Assembly (NCBI RefSeq): GCF_010183535.1
Contig: NC_071329.1
Span: 10,168,001-10,232,000, forward strand
Source of the DNA: Caenorhabditis remanei
Lineage: Eukaryota; Nematoda; Chromadorea; Rhabditida; Rhabditidae
Length of the DNA stretch: 64,000 nt
Direction: 5' to 3'
The translations under genes and the position numbers were made by a program. Each line of letters starts with the position of its first letter. Position 1 is the first letter of the stretch. The notes below the pieces were generated by a model. That model was not told the DNA's origin and made no database searches. It was given only the letters and a program-made list of their open reading frames with translations. Shown piece by piece: positions 35,096 to 46,600 of the stretch.

Positions 35096-36919
35096 CTAGA
35101 ATTGCTGAAGATTTCGAACGATTTCCTTTGCGATGTGGTAATGGACGATTGTTGAAGGATTCCAGAGGTCGTGATAAGCATATTTATATATTGCTTGGGG
35201 TCTGGAAAAAGCATAACAGTTAGTCGGTAAACAACATCTTAAGATCTACTTGTATGTTTTATTTTGTTGATTGTATACAAATTTAGGCACCCGAACATTT
35301 GAAAACCGGGCCACTAGTAATAAATAAATCCGAACTTCCAGACTCGATACAATTAAATTTTCTGTGCGGGATGTTTCAATGAGGGATTCAATTCAAACAG
35401 TTTATCAACTTTCATACATTAAGACTTCTATCCGGTTCCTCTCAAGTCTTCCGATTTATTCTCATCATAAATCTAATTTTTGACTCTTTCTCTCCACATA
35501 AAAGTTATTATCAAGAAAGAACTTATGACCGCTTCGATAAAATACTCTACTGGAATATTTGTTTAATGACAAAAAAGAAACCGCTGAAACCGACACTTCT
35601 CTAATCATTTTGTAAGTAGTTTCAAAGTTTCTTTTCGTTATCTTTTTTCCTATTTCACTCTCTTTCCAAATGGAAAAACTGACATGAGATCCGGAGAGTG
35701 ATGAGTGAACGGCTCAGTTGTATTCAATGATTGCATAGCTGCTAATGCCACTGTATTGATATCGATTAGTCGAACACGAAGAAATGGATTTAGACGGCGA
35801 GTGCCCAGATCACTATCAAGAACAATATGATGTAGTTGCTGAAATTACAAGGAAATGATTTTTAAAAAACACACAAAGTGAAGAGTATTACCCGATTAGT
35901 CTCTGATATCAAGTGACCAAGTCGTTCTTGAAGAATTTCAGAATCTTCTGCTGCTTGAACACCTGGACTATTGGAAACATCCAGAAGAGATAAAATAACA
36001 AGAGTTCCAGATGACATTGTCTGAAATTACCTAAACTGAAAGAACACTAATAGAAAAAAGTCACCTGTGTGATATTCTGAATAGTCTGTTGAATATTCTC
36101 TACAACTTCAGTCGAATTCGTATCTCCACCGAAGAAATCAATGGTTCCTCCCGTTTGGAGAATCACCAACGGGTCTGAACATCACACTGAAAATCATGCT
36201 GTTTCAAATCTTCTGACTCACCATCCGATAGAAATTTGTTATTCGACAAAAACTGATTGATCTGCCATTGAATTCCCGAAAAAGAGTCGAAATAGAAGTT
36301 TCCTATTCCCGATTTCGCTCCGCTGTATGCGTAGTTTACATACTGTGAAATGAGATAGTTTGGAAAAAGTTATGGAAGTTGACAACATACTCTATCACAT
36401 TCCAACATTGCATTTACATACTCCGGCCATACTTTTCCATTACAGTTTCTCAGAAATCCGTGACTTTCTCCTTCAGCTTCAACGCCGTCATCCGATAAAC
36501 TGTCTCCAAAGACAATCAATCGACCACATCGGAAGTCACGAGGCTGAAAATGATACTTGCTTTCTTTATTTTCAGTTAGATTCATCAAAAATCCTAATCT
36601 TCAATAATCTGTCGAGTCATAGATGACTAAAATGAAAGAATGTTCGTAAAGTTGAAACGGTAGATACCAGTTGAAAAATAATCACTTTCAAACTATCCTT
36701 ATTTTTTCCAGACACGCGAGACGAGCCATACTTTTCATAAAAAGATTTTGGAGTCACAATTGAGACTCAATTTTGATTATTTTCACGTTGCATCCATCAG
36801 GAGAAACGTAAATTATTATCAGAATGAACACTATCTGAAAGACTTACCCTGTGAAGAATTCTAGTTTCCAAAGTTGCAAAAAATGTTGAAAATATTAAAA
36901 CAATTAGTAAAGACCTCAT
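35096..36919 (-). CDS. Secreted GDSL/SGNH-family esterase-lipase
   Basis: Seven or eight minus-strand exons. Exon 1 (MRSLLIVLIFSTFFATLETR) is a signal peptide. Exon 2 holds the GDSL block (LIVFGDSLSDDGVEAEGE) with the nucleophilic Ser. Exon 3 gives NYAYSGAKSG, exon 4 PLVILQTGGTIDFFGGDTN and exon 5 TLVILSLLDVSNSPGVQ. The last exon gives AYHDLWNPSTIVHYHIAKEI, with the Asp and His of the catalytic triad in the family-typical D-x-x-NPST-x-VH context. The layout resembles the phospholipase/haemolysin-like GDSL esterases. The join between the sixth exon (ends ...FPFGKR) and the last is uncertain: phases do not match directly, and a small exon reading about VFYRSGHKFFLDNNFY in the 475-bp gap may be needed. 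The substrate is not inferable. An N-terminal signal peptide implies secretion. Confidence 0.72.
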
Positions 36920-37695
36920 TGTACAGTGTATTTCATGTGACACTGGTCAGTATGTTTGTTCATTTTGGAATGGGTCAATTCTGGAGGGAGCAGGTGTCCA
37001 AATTCGTCCGTCGGCTCTCTGTATTTGTCTATTAATAGATTTGGAACACTACCGCTTCTTTTGTTTGATTACCAGGAAATGAGTCAACTCTCGTTATTTT
37101 TCGGTTTCACTTCATCCGAATCATAGGAACTGAGCTCAATTATCAAACATCAGGTAGCTTCTCGGAGAAATCAGAATTTAAATCAAGTTGTTCAAGAATT
37201 CTCGAAATTCAAATCTCTACTTATTTCAACTGTTCACAGTGCTCTTCAGAACTTTGAAAACCAATTTTTGCGTCACTCAATTTTATGAATAAATCATCAA
37301 ATGTTCATTTTTAGACATCACTTTTTTCAACAACTCCAAAAAATAATATTCCAAACGTTGAGAGATCAAATTCACAGACAAAATATAAGAGAAATTAATA
37401 CAAAGAACTGTAATTATACCAGTTTCAAAACCGAATTGCATACATCACAATGTAGTTGTTGACCAGGAGTTGAGCTGAAAATAAAGAATTATTTCTGAGA
37501 GAATTTTATGGAATTTCAAAAAGAAGTACAGAACACGGACATGTTTTCAACTTCTCTGAATCCGAATGAACTGGGAATAACATTTTTCATATTTTTCAGA
37601 GAAATTGAAGGAACATAAACCGTGAAAAGCTTGGAGAGCACACACTACAGACAGAGGTGAACTAGAAGAAGTGGAAGGAAGAAGAAGCGATTGAT
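36920..37695. other. Intergenic stretch
   Basis: About 775 bp between two minus-strand genes: upstream of the GDSL gene and downstream of the small membrane protein. It is AT-rich, and I see no exon or RNA gene. Confidence 0.4.
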
Positions 37696-38459
37696 CTACA
37701 CAAAGAGCACTTGAGCCGGTGAATCGTTGCTTTCCTCCTCTTGTTCTTCTGATTTTATGGACATTCGAATTCGTGCTTCTGCATTTCGTCGACTCAAACG
37801 ACGTAATGTATGGTAGGTACGGTATACGAGAGCAGGTTCATGGGGTGCCGGATCGAAATAGCAGAATGCTACTGAAACGAATATCAATGATGATTTTCTG
37901 GATTTTATGTGAAGAACACTTTTGCTTAAGCACAAATGAGAACAGTTATAGTCCGAAAGATATTGCAATTTTCAGCTAGAAGTACGTCTTCTGATCTCAA
38001 TAGATATTTGGATGACCGGTGATATAATCTCCCCCAATATCATTTGGTTCAACTGTGAGTTGCAAAAATGAACACTTCTTATCGGTAAGATTCAATTCTT
38101 TTCAAAAAGCACACCATTCCAATATTTAGAATATTTTCCTCTGGTTTTATTACAAGAATTCAAAAGCTTGATTTCTAGTGTTGTTTTTTTCAACTACTCA
38201 TTACTTAAAATATTAATTACATCTTTCTACATCTTCAAGTAACCCGGAACCTATTCATTTATTCAAAAATCCAAATTTTTATTACATTTTTGATGACGAA
38301 ACCACCCAAAAAAAGGAAGTTTGCAAACGAAAAAACGAGAGTTAACTTACTTATCACGACGATGACGTTAAGAATAAAAGCAGCAAAAACAAAGAAAAGA
38401 GCAGAGTCGATTGGGGATGACGCTTGCAAAAATGTTCCACTATTTGCTATGTCGGACAT
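37696..38459 (-). CDS. Small single-pass membrane protein, unknown function
   Basis: Two minus-strand exons (109 and 176 bp) joined by an intron of about 480 bp with gtaagt and tttcag borders give a 94-residue protein. It starts MSDIANSGTFLQASSPIDSA. One membrane helix follows (LFFVFAAFILNVIVVI plus IAFCYF, completed exactly across the splice), then a juxtamembrane DPAPHEPALVYRTYHTLRR. The basic/acidic tail contains SRRNAEARIRM and an EEQEEE run, ending QVLFV. The size and single helix followed by a basic stretch are reminiscent of KCNE-like channel accessory subunits, but I see no diagnostic KCNE motif, so this is speculation. The completion of the helix across the intron is the best evidence that the gene is real. 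Confidence 0.5.
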
Positions 38460-41400
38460 TGAATGCGAGATATTATAGCTCCTGTAAACGGTAAGTTTTT
38501 TCGGAGCCAAAAAATAGAGAGGCTTGAAACCAGTTTTTTTTTCTCAAAATGGAGAAAGCTTGGTTGAATTGAGAAAGAATAATCATGGAAACACTGGAAT
38601 AATGACAATCTACAAATTGAATTTCCTATGGAAAAAGTCATGGATGTCGTAAAAAATGAAGAATAAACTTATGTGAAGCATGAGAAGAAGAATATATTTT
38701 ACGATGTCGTTTCCTGGAAACCCGCCTCTTTTTTCTCTTTTTACAACAATGACGACCACGAGTATGAAATTAAAAATGAGATAAAAACTAGAAAAGACAA
38801 ATGAAAAAAGTAAAAAAGTAACAAGTTTAGTGGATACACATTTAAACGGAAAGAGTGAGAGTGTATCAAAAAGAAAGAGATTTTGTTTTTCTCTGGATGA
38901 ATTTGTTGAAAAATCTAAACGGAGGAAAAGGGAAAAGAAGAAGGAAAAAGAGGTCTATTTGGTTGTCAGCCGGTGTGGAAGAAAACACACCCAAATCTTT
39001 TTTTATTCCCGTATTCATTCCTCTTTCATGCTATTTGTCAAGCAGCTCAATTATAAGAAAAAAGAAGAAAATGAGCAGTTGTTTTCGAAATGATTGACTG
39101 ATTGACAGGAATCAGAGAGATGATTGAGTGAGAAAATGACAAAGGAAAGTACTTTACAATTGGTATATTTAGAACTACTGGTGCTTTATTATAACCAGAT
39201 TTATGGAAAATCTCTAGAACGAAATATTGGAAGTGATTTCTAGCTCAAAATTTATGAAAGTTTAACTGCAGATCCATAGACGGATTCTATAATAAAAACT
39301 TACAATATAAATACTTTCAAAACTTCAAACACTTCTCTCGAAAGTAAAAGCAAAATATGTTTATACTAAAAACCTGGAAACCGTGGGATGGAAAGACAGT
39401 GTTTTCCCACAGAAGTGGGCGAAAACTAAATTGAAAAATTTGCGATAGGTAACAACGAAAACAGGAATGGGAAAGTTATCAGGAACTGGATTAAGCTAAA
39501 GAAATCTGGAAATCAGGTTTTTATTATAGTAATTCTAAACGGTTAATGACGTTATATTCTCAGTACAGATGACTCATTTACAGAAAGTACGGAGAGCTGA
39601 AATTTAGAAAGAAAATGATTTTAAATGCATTGAAAAGAAACTTTTGAACCTCTCCGAACCAATTTCAATTTTAAATTTCATTTGAAGAAAAGAGTCGATG
39701 TTTATCCAAGACAACCCTCAAGCACTACGTCTTCTGAATTCATTTTGGTAAAAGGTTGAAAAAGTACAAAAAGTGTTGAAAGTATTTGGGAAAACAACGA
39801 ATAAAGGGTGTCTTCCGGGTCGAAAAAATCGAGTGAGTTGTAACTAAAAAGAGACAGAAAATGGAGGATAAATGTGGTGAGAGGAGTAAAGGAAAAGAAC
39901 GAGTGGAAGCTATTATTTTTGCGTTTTTTCCAGGTGAGCAACTCTTTTACAATGAATCAGACGGGACAGAAGAAGAAGAAGAAAAAAGAAATTCGCGGAT
40001 GAAGATTTTTGATTTTTCGGGGATCTTTTGATCAGGTGTGTAGACTCATTTATAATGTTCTTTATGACCCATTCAGTGCATTCTACAAAATTGAGATAAA
40101 TGGAAGAACTTGAAATTAATAACTGATTATAATCAAGATTTCTTGTGTGTGAACATTTAAAGAAAAAGGAAAAAAAGAATTCCAATTAGTAAAATGCGGG
40201 GGTTGGACTATGGACCCGTGGCTCAATTTCAGATCGGACGGCCGTGAAACAAAACAATAAAACCTTCGAATGACATTTGAAGTTTAGGATCGACCTTTTA
40301 GAGATACAGCTAATTGTAGTTTGTGTCTCACTCTAGATTATAGCAGCACAGAAAAAGGGATCAATCATTTTGTAAGAATTTTGAACTTGATAAGTTTATT
40401 CCTGTTTCTGGATCTACTGTGAACCCCTTCAAGAACTGGAAAAAAACCAAGAATACATATTTTATATTCCACCACTTCACACCATTCTGTCTACTGTGAA
40501 ATGAGTTTTGGGATCTGATTTGTGCTTTCATAATTGCACACATTAATCACTATGTATAACTAACTAAGAACATGAATTATTTAAATTATGGGTTTCTGAA
40601 ATATCGAACAAAATTGCTTCGAAATGAACTGAAAATGAGCTGAAAAAAGAGGAAAGGTTAGCTGAAAAAGCTAATGGCACATGATGGAGTTGTTTGTAGT
40701 TTAACTAATTAGAATAACTCAAAAACAACCCAAAAATGAGAGATATTGGATAGAGAATACACACTTTAGTTCATCATAAAAATATAATTTCTCTCTCAAG
40801 AGAGCTCTTTCTCTGAGCAAATTGAGTGCTTTAAACCATGTGATAAGATGGATGAGAGACAAGTGAAACGTTTTGGAAGTAGGTGATAAAAAGAAGATGA
40901 ACAGACGGAAAGAGGAAGTAATGATGAATTGAAAAAAGGATATGAAGAGAAAGGATCAGAAAAAGAAGAAACTGAAAGTAGAAAAACTAAAAAAGAAAAG
41001 AAGAGAACACTTTCAGAATAGAGAAGTGAAGTGAAAAAACGTGTGAGAATAAGTTAAGCCATCCATCTTCTCTTCCCACCCATCGACTACTCAAATTACT
41101 TTGACGTCGTCTCTCTAATTAGTTGATTATCGTTTTTCCCGTTTTTTTCAGCAAAATCTTTCGAGAAAAGTGATGTGTGTTTTCTTTTTTGCAGTCTAGC
41201 CATTTTTAAGGAGTACACTTCTGATGACCAGTTTTCAGTTATGAATAATACTGTAGTTTCAATAATCCAAAGATGAATTACATTCTCAAAGAAGTATTAC
41301 TGTAGAGTAATTTGTGTTTTGCTGAACAGTTTTGACTACTGAATCATAATCTTGAAAATTGCAGCCTTCCGAAGAATCTCAGTTTTCTGAGAAGCTTTAT

Positions 41401-41644
41401 TTCATTCCATTTTTTTTCCAGAACCTGACTCAATCTCCTATCTGCCACCGTTTTTTTCTATACCTCCCCCACAATTCCTACAAACTAAAATGAATACGCA
41501 ATCATGTGCACTATAATGTTCTTGATAAGATACTCGTGCTCTGTGCATTCTCTTCATTGTCAACAGTCATTGACCATCGATAAACCACTGTGTCCCCTCC
41601 CTCGCTCGATTACTGCTCTAAAACCAATCAGTCGATCGATAATT
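38460..41644. other. Large intergenic region between divergent genes
   Basis: About 3.2 kb separates the small membrane protein (minus) and the MARVEL gene (plus). Long purine-rich runs on the plus strand (39950-40020, 40860-41040) produce spurious Lys/Arg-rich open frames. I find no spliced gene with family features. Such a long gap is compatible with complex regulatory sequence for either gene. Confidence 0.4.
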
Positions 41645-42335
41645 ATGCAAACTCTTGGAAACATTTTTGAAAATGAGGATAACATTTTTCTTAAAATGCC
41701 TCATTTTTTCAAACCTCTTCAAGCGGTACGTCTGATAGAGTTTCAAATATACTTCTTTCCAATTGTTTCATAACTCCAATTCCTTCCTTTTCAGCTCAAT
41801 GCCATTATTTTAGCTATTTGTATTGGGTCTACAGCGTCTGGAGACAACGGGATTCTGTGGTTCACAATCATAGTTTCTCTGGTTGTAAGTTATTGAATAC
41901 ATCAGATCAGTATTCCAAATAAGCGTTCTGTTATAGATCTCTGCAGCAGCTACAGTAATCTTTGCTCTTCGAATTCAGGATGAACTTATGGAAAGTATCT
42001 CAAATGGAAGTGTCGCTTGGAATGTTGTTGAGCTAGTCTATTCTTTCATTCTCGCTGTACTCTGTGTTATCTCTGTATGGCTTTCGTTCTCTTTTGCTAA
42101 CAGATCTCTCTATGGTACTTCGGCTGGATACATTGCTTCAGGAGTAAGTCTTGTGTCCCGTAGTTGATGAATTGTGAAACTTTTCCAGCTTTTTTTCATC
42201 GTTCAAACCATCTTCTATGTTGTTCCTTGTACAGTTATTTATCGTGAAGTTCAAGCAAGCTCAGAAGCAGAACGACAAAACATTGTGATTGAGCCAGCTC
42301 ATCCTTTCCGATCCAATGCATATCAAGATTTGTAA
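41645..42335 (+). CDS. MARVEL-like four-helix membrane protein
   Basis: Four exons encode about 180 residues. The start is either the ATG at 41645 or the in-frame ATG at 41696 (MPHFFKPLQALNA); the second fits the family better. Four hydrophobic segments are visible: AIILAICIGSTAS, LWFTIIVSLVISAAATVIFA, WNVVELVYSFILAVLCVISV, and, after the short loop with NRSLYGTSAGYIASG, LFFIVQTIFYVVPCTVIY. A cytosolic tail ends FRSNAYQDL. The four-helix layout with charged residues in helix borders suits a MARVEL-domain protein, a group that includes proteins of vesicle and junctional membranes. The precise orthologue is not identified. A long upstream region suggests its own promoter. Confidence 0.65.
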
Positions 42336-42364
42336 ATTTCTGTTTTTCATATCGATTTCTGTTT

Positions 42365-42370
42365 AATAAA
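42365..42370 (+). terminator. Poly(A) signal of the MARVEL gene
   Basis: An AATAAA hexamer 30 bases after the stop codon, at the usual position for cleavage and polyadenylation. Confidence 0.6.
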
Positions 42371-42978
42371 CTTGTTAATTATAACTGGAAAACATGTTTT
42401 CTATATTTTCTAACTGCTTTCTTAAAAACAACATTTTTCCACTGCTGAAAACAGTGTATATATTTTGTGTCCATCGCTTGTCCGGGCCTCATTTGTCGTA
42501 GTTTGTTGCACATCGTCTGCCAACACCATGACGAGCAACTGCAGACGTAACCGGCCGGCCATTTATTTATTTTTAAGACAAAATGGTTTCAGATTTATAA
42601 AACAAAAATTTCTTAATTTCAAACAGGAACATTTTCAAGAATACTTTTAGCTATATAATCCATATGTTTCATACTTCCTTTGTTTTCTTCCTGAGACCTT
42701 AGGCCAATCGATGTACGATGAATCTCAGTTGTTTGTTTTTAAACGTAATGTATGCTTTTCAACGTTACGAACATTTAATAGCTATCATGTTTAACTTATA
42801 ACTAAGTTTCAGGTCGGACGGTCTACATGTTTTCTTGACTTTTTGAAGTAATCTTTGTAATTTTCTTATGTCTTCCTGTCATCTTGGAAAATAGTTTATA
42901 TTTTTACTAATCCTTTCTATTTTCGTTCTTATGTTTACTTGCAAGATTTCCCCTTTCCCCTTGTAAACTCTTATTTTT

Positions 42979-42981
42979 CAG
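42979..42981 (+). promoter_or_regulatory. Probable trans-splice acceptor for NDUFA7
   Basis: TTATTTTTCAG ends seven bases before the ATG and no coding exon precedes it, as expected for spliced-leader addition. Confidence 0.55.
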
Positions 42982-42988
42982 ACCGACA

Positions 42989-43587
42989 ATGAGCGGTCGC
43001 AAAATTGCGGCAGCGACTGTTCAAAACCGTTCTCAAACACCATTCTGGAATTGGCTCAAACGTAAGCTCAATCAGTGACGAATCGTGATAATTTAAGTTT
43101 TGTTTTGTAGAAAAGCTCCTTGCTTCCGATAGACTACCAATTACACCACCACCAGGAATCGCCGGAGCCGATGGAAAAGCTGTCTACCAAAATCCTCTCC
43201 GCTTCCCAAACACTCAAGCTGCGAGACCGGGATCTGCTGAGCTCCCTACCCTCCCCGGAGGTGTTCATCATAAACTTGCCGATAATTACTATCTGACTAG
43301 GTTTGACTCTTTGATTTAGCATAACGATCGTCAATCTTTTTTGCAGAGATGGTCGCAGAACTGTTGAACCACCAAAAGTACTCTATTCGGCCGGAGAATT
43401 CAGCGGAGAGCCAGTTCAACCAGTCCAAGTGAATCAAGGAGTTTCCACAAATTTTGGTTTGACTGCCCCAACTCCTGGATTTGGTGCCGAATGGAATCGA
43501 TCGAAAGAAAATGAACTGTCTAGTCAGCAAAATAATACCGAGTACGAGTACTTGCAGCGATTCGATAAGTTCGCCAAGAGCAATTGA
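42989..43587 (+). CDS. Complex I subunit NDUFA7 (B14.5a)
   Basis: Three exons encode about 160 residues starting MSGRKIAAATVQNRSQTP. The protein contains FWNWLKQKLLASDRLPITPP, RFPNTQAARPGSAELPTLPG (with GGVHHKLADNYYLTRDGRR next) and a polar C-terminus ending FDKFAKSN. The pattern R-x-P-x-TQ-x-RP-x-P-x-LP followed by a LA-NYY-TRD-RR block is typical of NDUFA7. This is a supernumerary subunit of NADH:ubiquinone oxidoreductase on the inner mitochondrial membrane. It is the first of three mitochondrial genes in a row (NDUFA7, QCR8, ALH-7), with gaps of 206 and 227 bp, as in an operon. Confidence 0.85.
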
Positions 43588-43661
43588 ACTCGAAAGTTAT
43601 AGTGTTGAAACTGTAATTTAAGGCAAGCAAGTCATCTATTAGACATATGTGTAATGTTCTG

Positions 43662-43667
43662 AATAAA
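43662..43667 (+). terminator. Poly(A) signal of NDUFA7
   Basis: AATAAA about 75 bases after the stop codon and about 130 bases before the next start, fitting an intercistronic position in an operon. Confidence 0.6.
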
Positions 43668-43785
43668 GTTTCTCTTCTTTGAATTGTTTATTTTACGCTG
43701 TGTGAAAGGTTCTTATGCCACTTTTTTATATCTACGAGATTTCTTATTTTTCTTGTGATGATAATATTGTATTTATTGCTTTTTT

Positions 43786-43788
43786 CAG
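43786..43788 (+). promoter_or_regulatory. Probable trans-splice acceptor for QCR8
   Basis: CTTTTTTCAG ends five bases before the ATG. With a poly(A) signal about 120 bases upstream, this is the arrangement seen at SL2 sites in nematode operons. Confidence 0.6.
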
Positions 43789-43793
43789 TAAAA

Positions 43794-44116
43794 ATGAGGC
43801 CGACCGTTGTTTCTATGGGAAAACACTTCGGAAATCTTGGAAAGATGTACGGAGAGCACCGTTTCGCGTTGGCTCCAAATGAGCAGAAGGCTTACAAAGG
43901 ATTCTTCGATCAGGCATTTGTTAAAACTTTCAAAACCTACGTCTGGGACCAGTGGTATTACTACATTCCACAGGTTCGTTCTTAATGAGTTTATTGGATG
44001 CCCTTATCCCTAGTGGTTTTCAGACCATTGGAGCCTACTTGCTCTACGATTGGGCGAAGAAGACTAACCACGAAGCCAACCGAAAGAACCCAGCCGACTA
44101 TGCCAACGATCAATAA
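43794..44116 (+). CDS. Complex III subunit QCR8 (UQCRQ)
   Basis: Two exons encode about 90 residues starting MRPTVVSMGKHFGNLGKMYG. The core QKAYKGFFDQAFVKTFKTYV, then WDQWYYYIPQ across the intron into TIGAYLLYDWAKKTNHEANR, has the single membrane helix and the aromatic-rich stretch preceding it that characterise ubiquinol-cytochrome c reductase subunit 8. The subunit sits beside cytochrome b in the inner mitochondrial membrane. The length matches the family. The neighbours on both sides are also mitochondrial, supporting co-expression. Confidence 0.88.
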
Positions 44117-44343
44117 ATTTACTAATATCTGAATCTTGATTCAGACGTTATCTCTCGAATTTCGATTCAGTAGTGTCGTTCTTTTGTCGCTGATTGTCTT
44201 TTTTTCCCAGTAGAGTTTGAATTTATAAAGTGAAAGTTGTCTGAACGTAGATGTTGTTGACTGATCATAAACGAGGTCATCTATCCTCTCCATACGTGTT
44301 TAGAAAAAACACTTGTTCTTTGTTCATCGGGTATTCCGCCAGA

Positions 44344-46311
44344 ATGAATTCGTGGCTAAGACTTTCTGCTATCAAAGTGTCTTCACGAAGTTACTCGTTG
44401 CTTCCTCAAGGAGCACAATCGTACGTAGGCGGCAAATGGACACCTTCCGAATCGGGGAACTCATTTGACGTATTGAATCCTTTCAATAACCAAGTGGTCG
44501 ATAGAGTGGCGAATTGTACGGTCAAGGATGCTGAAAAAGTACAAATCTCTTCTTTGTGTAAATATATCATCCGGGTTTGCAGGCAGTTCAAAGTGCAGTA
44601 GAAGGCTTCGATAAATGGGCTTACTCATACACAGCGAAACAAAGGGGAGCGATTCTTCACAAATGGTTCGAGATTCTGATCCAACGCGAAACAGAACTGG
44701 CTACTCTTCTCACTAAAGAACAAGGCAAACCACTTGCAGAAGCCAGAGGAGAAATTCAGTATTCCGCAGCATATTTTGATTGGTACGCCGGTGAAGCTCG
44801 TCGAGTTTACGGCCAAGTTGTTCCATCACCAGTTCAAAATCGTCTTCACTTACATACACGAGAACCAATTGGAGTTGTTGCTCTTATTTCTCCGTGGAAT
44901 TTCCCAACTGCAATGATTGCAAGAAAAGCTGCTGCAGCACTAGCCGTCGGATGTTCAGCTGTTGTGAAGCCAGCTGAAGATACACCATTATCAGCATTGG
45001 CACTCGCTCAGACGGCTGAAGAAGCTGGAATTCCGGCAGGAGTATTCAACGTAATCACTGCTGATCGTTCCAATACTGCAGAGATTTCAAAATTCCTCTG
45101 TGAATCTACGGATGTCTCTGCAATCAGCTTCACTGGTAGCACTCCCGTTGGGAAACTTCTTCTTGCTCAATCAGCCTCCACTGTGAAACGAGTCTGCCTT
45201 GAGCTCGGTGGTAATGCTCCATTGATTGTTTTCGATGATGCAGATTTGGATATAGCTGTTGCGGTATTAGCCGAGCAAATTCGTTACAACTGCGCCCCGC
45301 CGCAAACGAGAGAGTATCGGCGAGAGACGCAGATTTTTTTCTCGCGCCAACAATTATTTTCACAGTTTTTGACCTATTTTCACTATTTTTCGAAAGTTTT
45401 TATGTAATTTGTTCTTAAAAACAGCGAAAATAGGTCAAAAATGGTAAAAATATTTGTTCGCGCGAGAAAAAATTCTGCGTCTCTCACGTGATCACCGATA
45501 CTCTCTCGTTTGCGGTGGGGCGCAGTTGTAAGAGGGGGTGGGCCGCTAATAAGACAATCAAGTGGTTTTCAAATGTTCAAATTTAAAAGCGTTAAAGGGT
45601 ACAATGGCAACCAAATTCCGCTGCTCCGGACAGACCTGTGTGTCTGCAAACCGTATATTTGTTCATGAAAAGATTCATGATCAATATGTCTCTAAACTGG
45701 CTGCCGCAATGAAAGAGAAGCTTGTTCTCGGCGACGGAATGGATCCGAAGACGACACAAGGTCCACTTGTGAATCAGAAAGCAGTCGATAAGGTACTTTA
45801 GAAGATTTTATTCTAATTCAATTTACCAATATTCAGTGCGAGCTGTTGCTATCTGATGCTCTTGGAAAAGGGTCCGAGTTGATTTGTGGAGGTAAACGTG
45901 GAGAACATGGAACATCTTATGAACCAACTCTGATTACTAATGTTCAATCGAATACCAATATCGCAAATACCGAAATCTTTGGTCCCATCGCATCAATTCA
46001 AAAGTTCCGCAGCAATGAGGAAGTTCTTCAGGCGGCTAATGACTGCCGCGTTGGACTTGCAGGATATATCTTTGGAAAAGATCCTTCGCGCCTTCAAACG
46101 TTTGCCAGAAGACTTGAAGTTGGAATGGTTGGAGTCAATGAAGGTTAAATTCCTTATGTGAATCTAAAACTTGCAAAATATATTTTCAGGATTAATCAGT
46201 TGTGCAGAGGCAGCATTCGGCGGAGTCAAAGAATCAGGAATCGGTCGTGAAGGTGGCGCTCAAGGAGTGGACGAATTCACCAATTGGAAATATATCTGCA
46301 CTCAATATTAA
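44344..46311 (+). CDS. alh-7: Mitochondrial succinic-semialdehyde dehydrogenase
   Basis: Five exons. A short presequence-like N-terminus ([20 protein letters not shown]) is followed by the aldehyde dehydrogenase fold. The NAD-binding region has [36 protein letters not shown] and [10 protein letters not shown]; the catalytic Glu is in [19 protein letters not shown]; the catalytic Cys is in [23 protein letters not shown] and [12 protein letters not shown] follow near the C-terminus. The SGQTC and ANR context matches the GabD/ALDH5A1 group, which oxidises succinic semialdehyde to succinate, the end of the GABA shunt. I recall C. elegans alh-7 beside the same QCR8 and NDUFA7 genes. The intron between ...DIAVA and GTMATKF (about 45264-45597) contains a foldback element and has a poor 3' splice site; the alternative reads LKGTMATKF. 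Confidence 0.85.
45283..45532. mobile_element. Foldback (MITE-like) element in the alh-7 intron
   Basis: About 250 bp, palindromic through most of its length. The left arm begins TTACAACTGCGCCCCGCCGC and goes on 'aaacgagagagtatcgg' and 'gagagacgcaga'; the right arm is the reverse complement with small differences, ending ...GGCGCAGTTGTAA. The centre pairs 'gacctattttca' with 'gaaaataggtc'. It has no coding capacity of its own. Confidence 0.8.
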
Positions 46312-46600
46312 ATTCCTGTCGTGTAATTTTGTCCCCACAACTGCTATGCAGTTTTCATACACATCTAGTCTATATGTATGCCTTATAATAACACTTGCCA
46401 ATTTCTAAAATTCCAGTGCTCATCATTTCTTTTCCATGCCATTTTACTTAAACTTACATTTATTCACTTATTAGTAAACGTTTTGTTAGTACTGTATTGC
46501 ATGAAGGAGGGTAGAGAACTCGTAAGTAAGGTAGGGGGCAGAGGGGGGAGGTTTCAGAGAAATTTACAAACAACAACTAGCAGACCTATATCACAATTAT

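Larger units (their letters stand above)
42336..42988 (+). other. Intergenic stretch
   Basis: About 650 bp between MARVEL and NDUFA7. A poly(A) signal for MARVEL is near its left end. CGTCTGC at 42514 and GCAGACG at 42541 could form a 7-bp stem. I see no coding exon. Confidence 0.4.
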
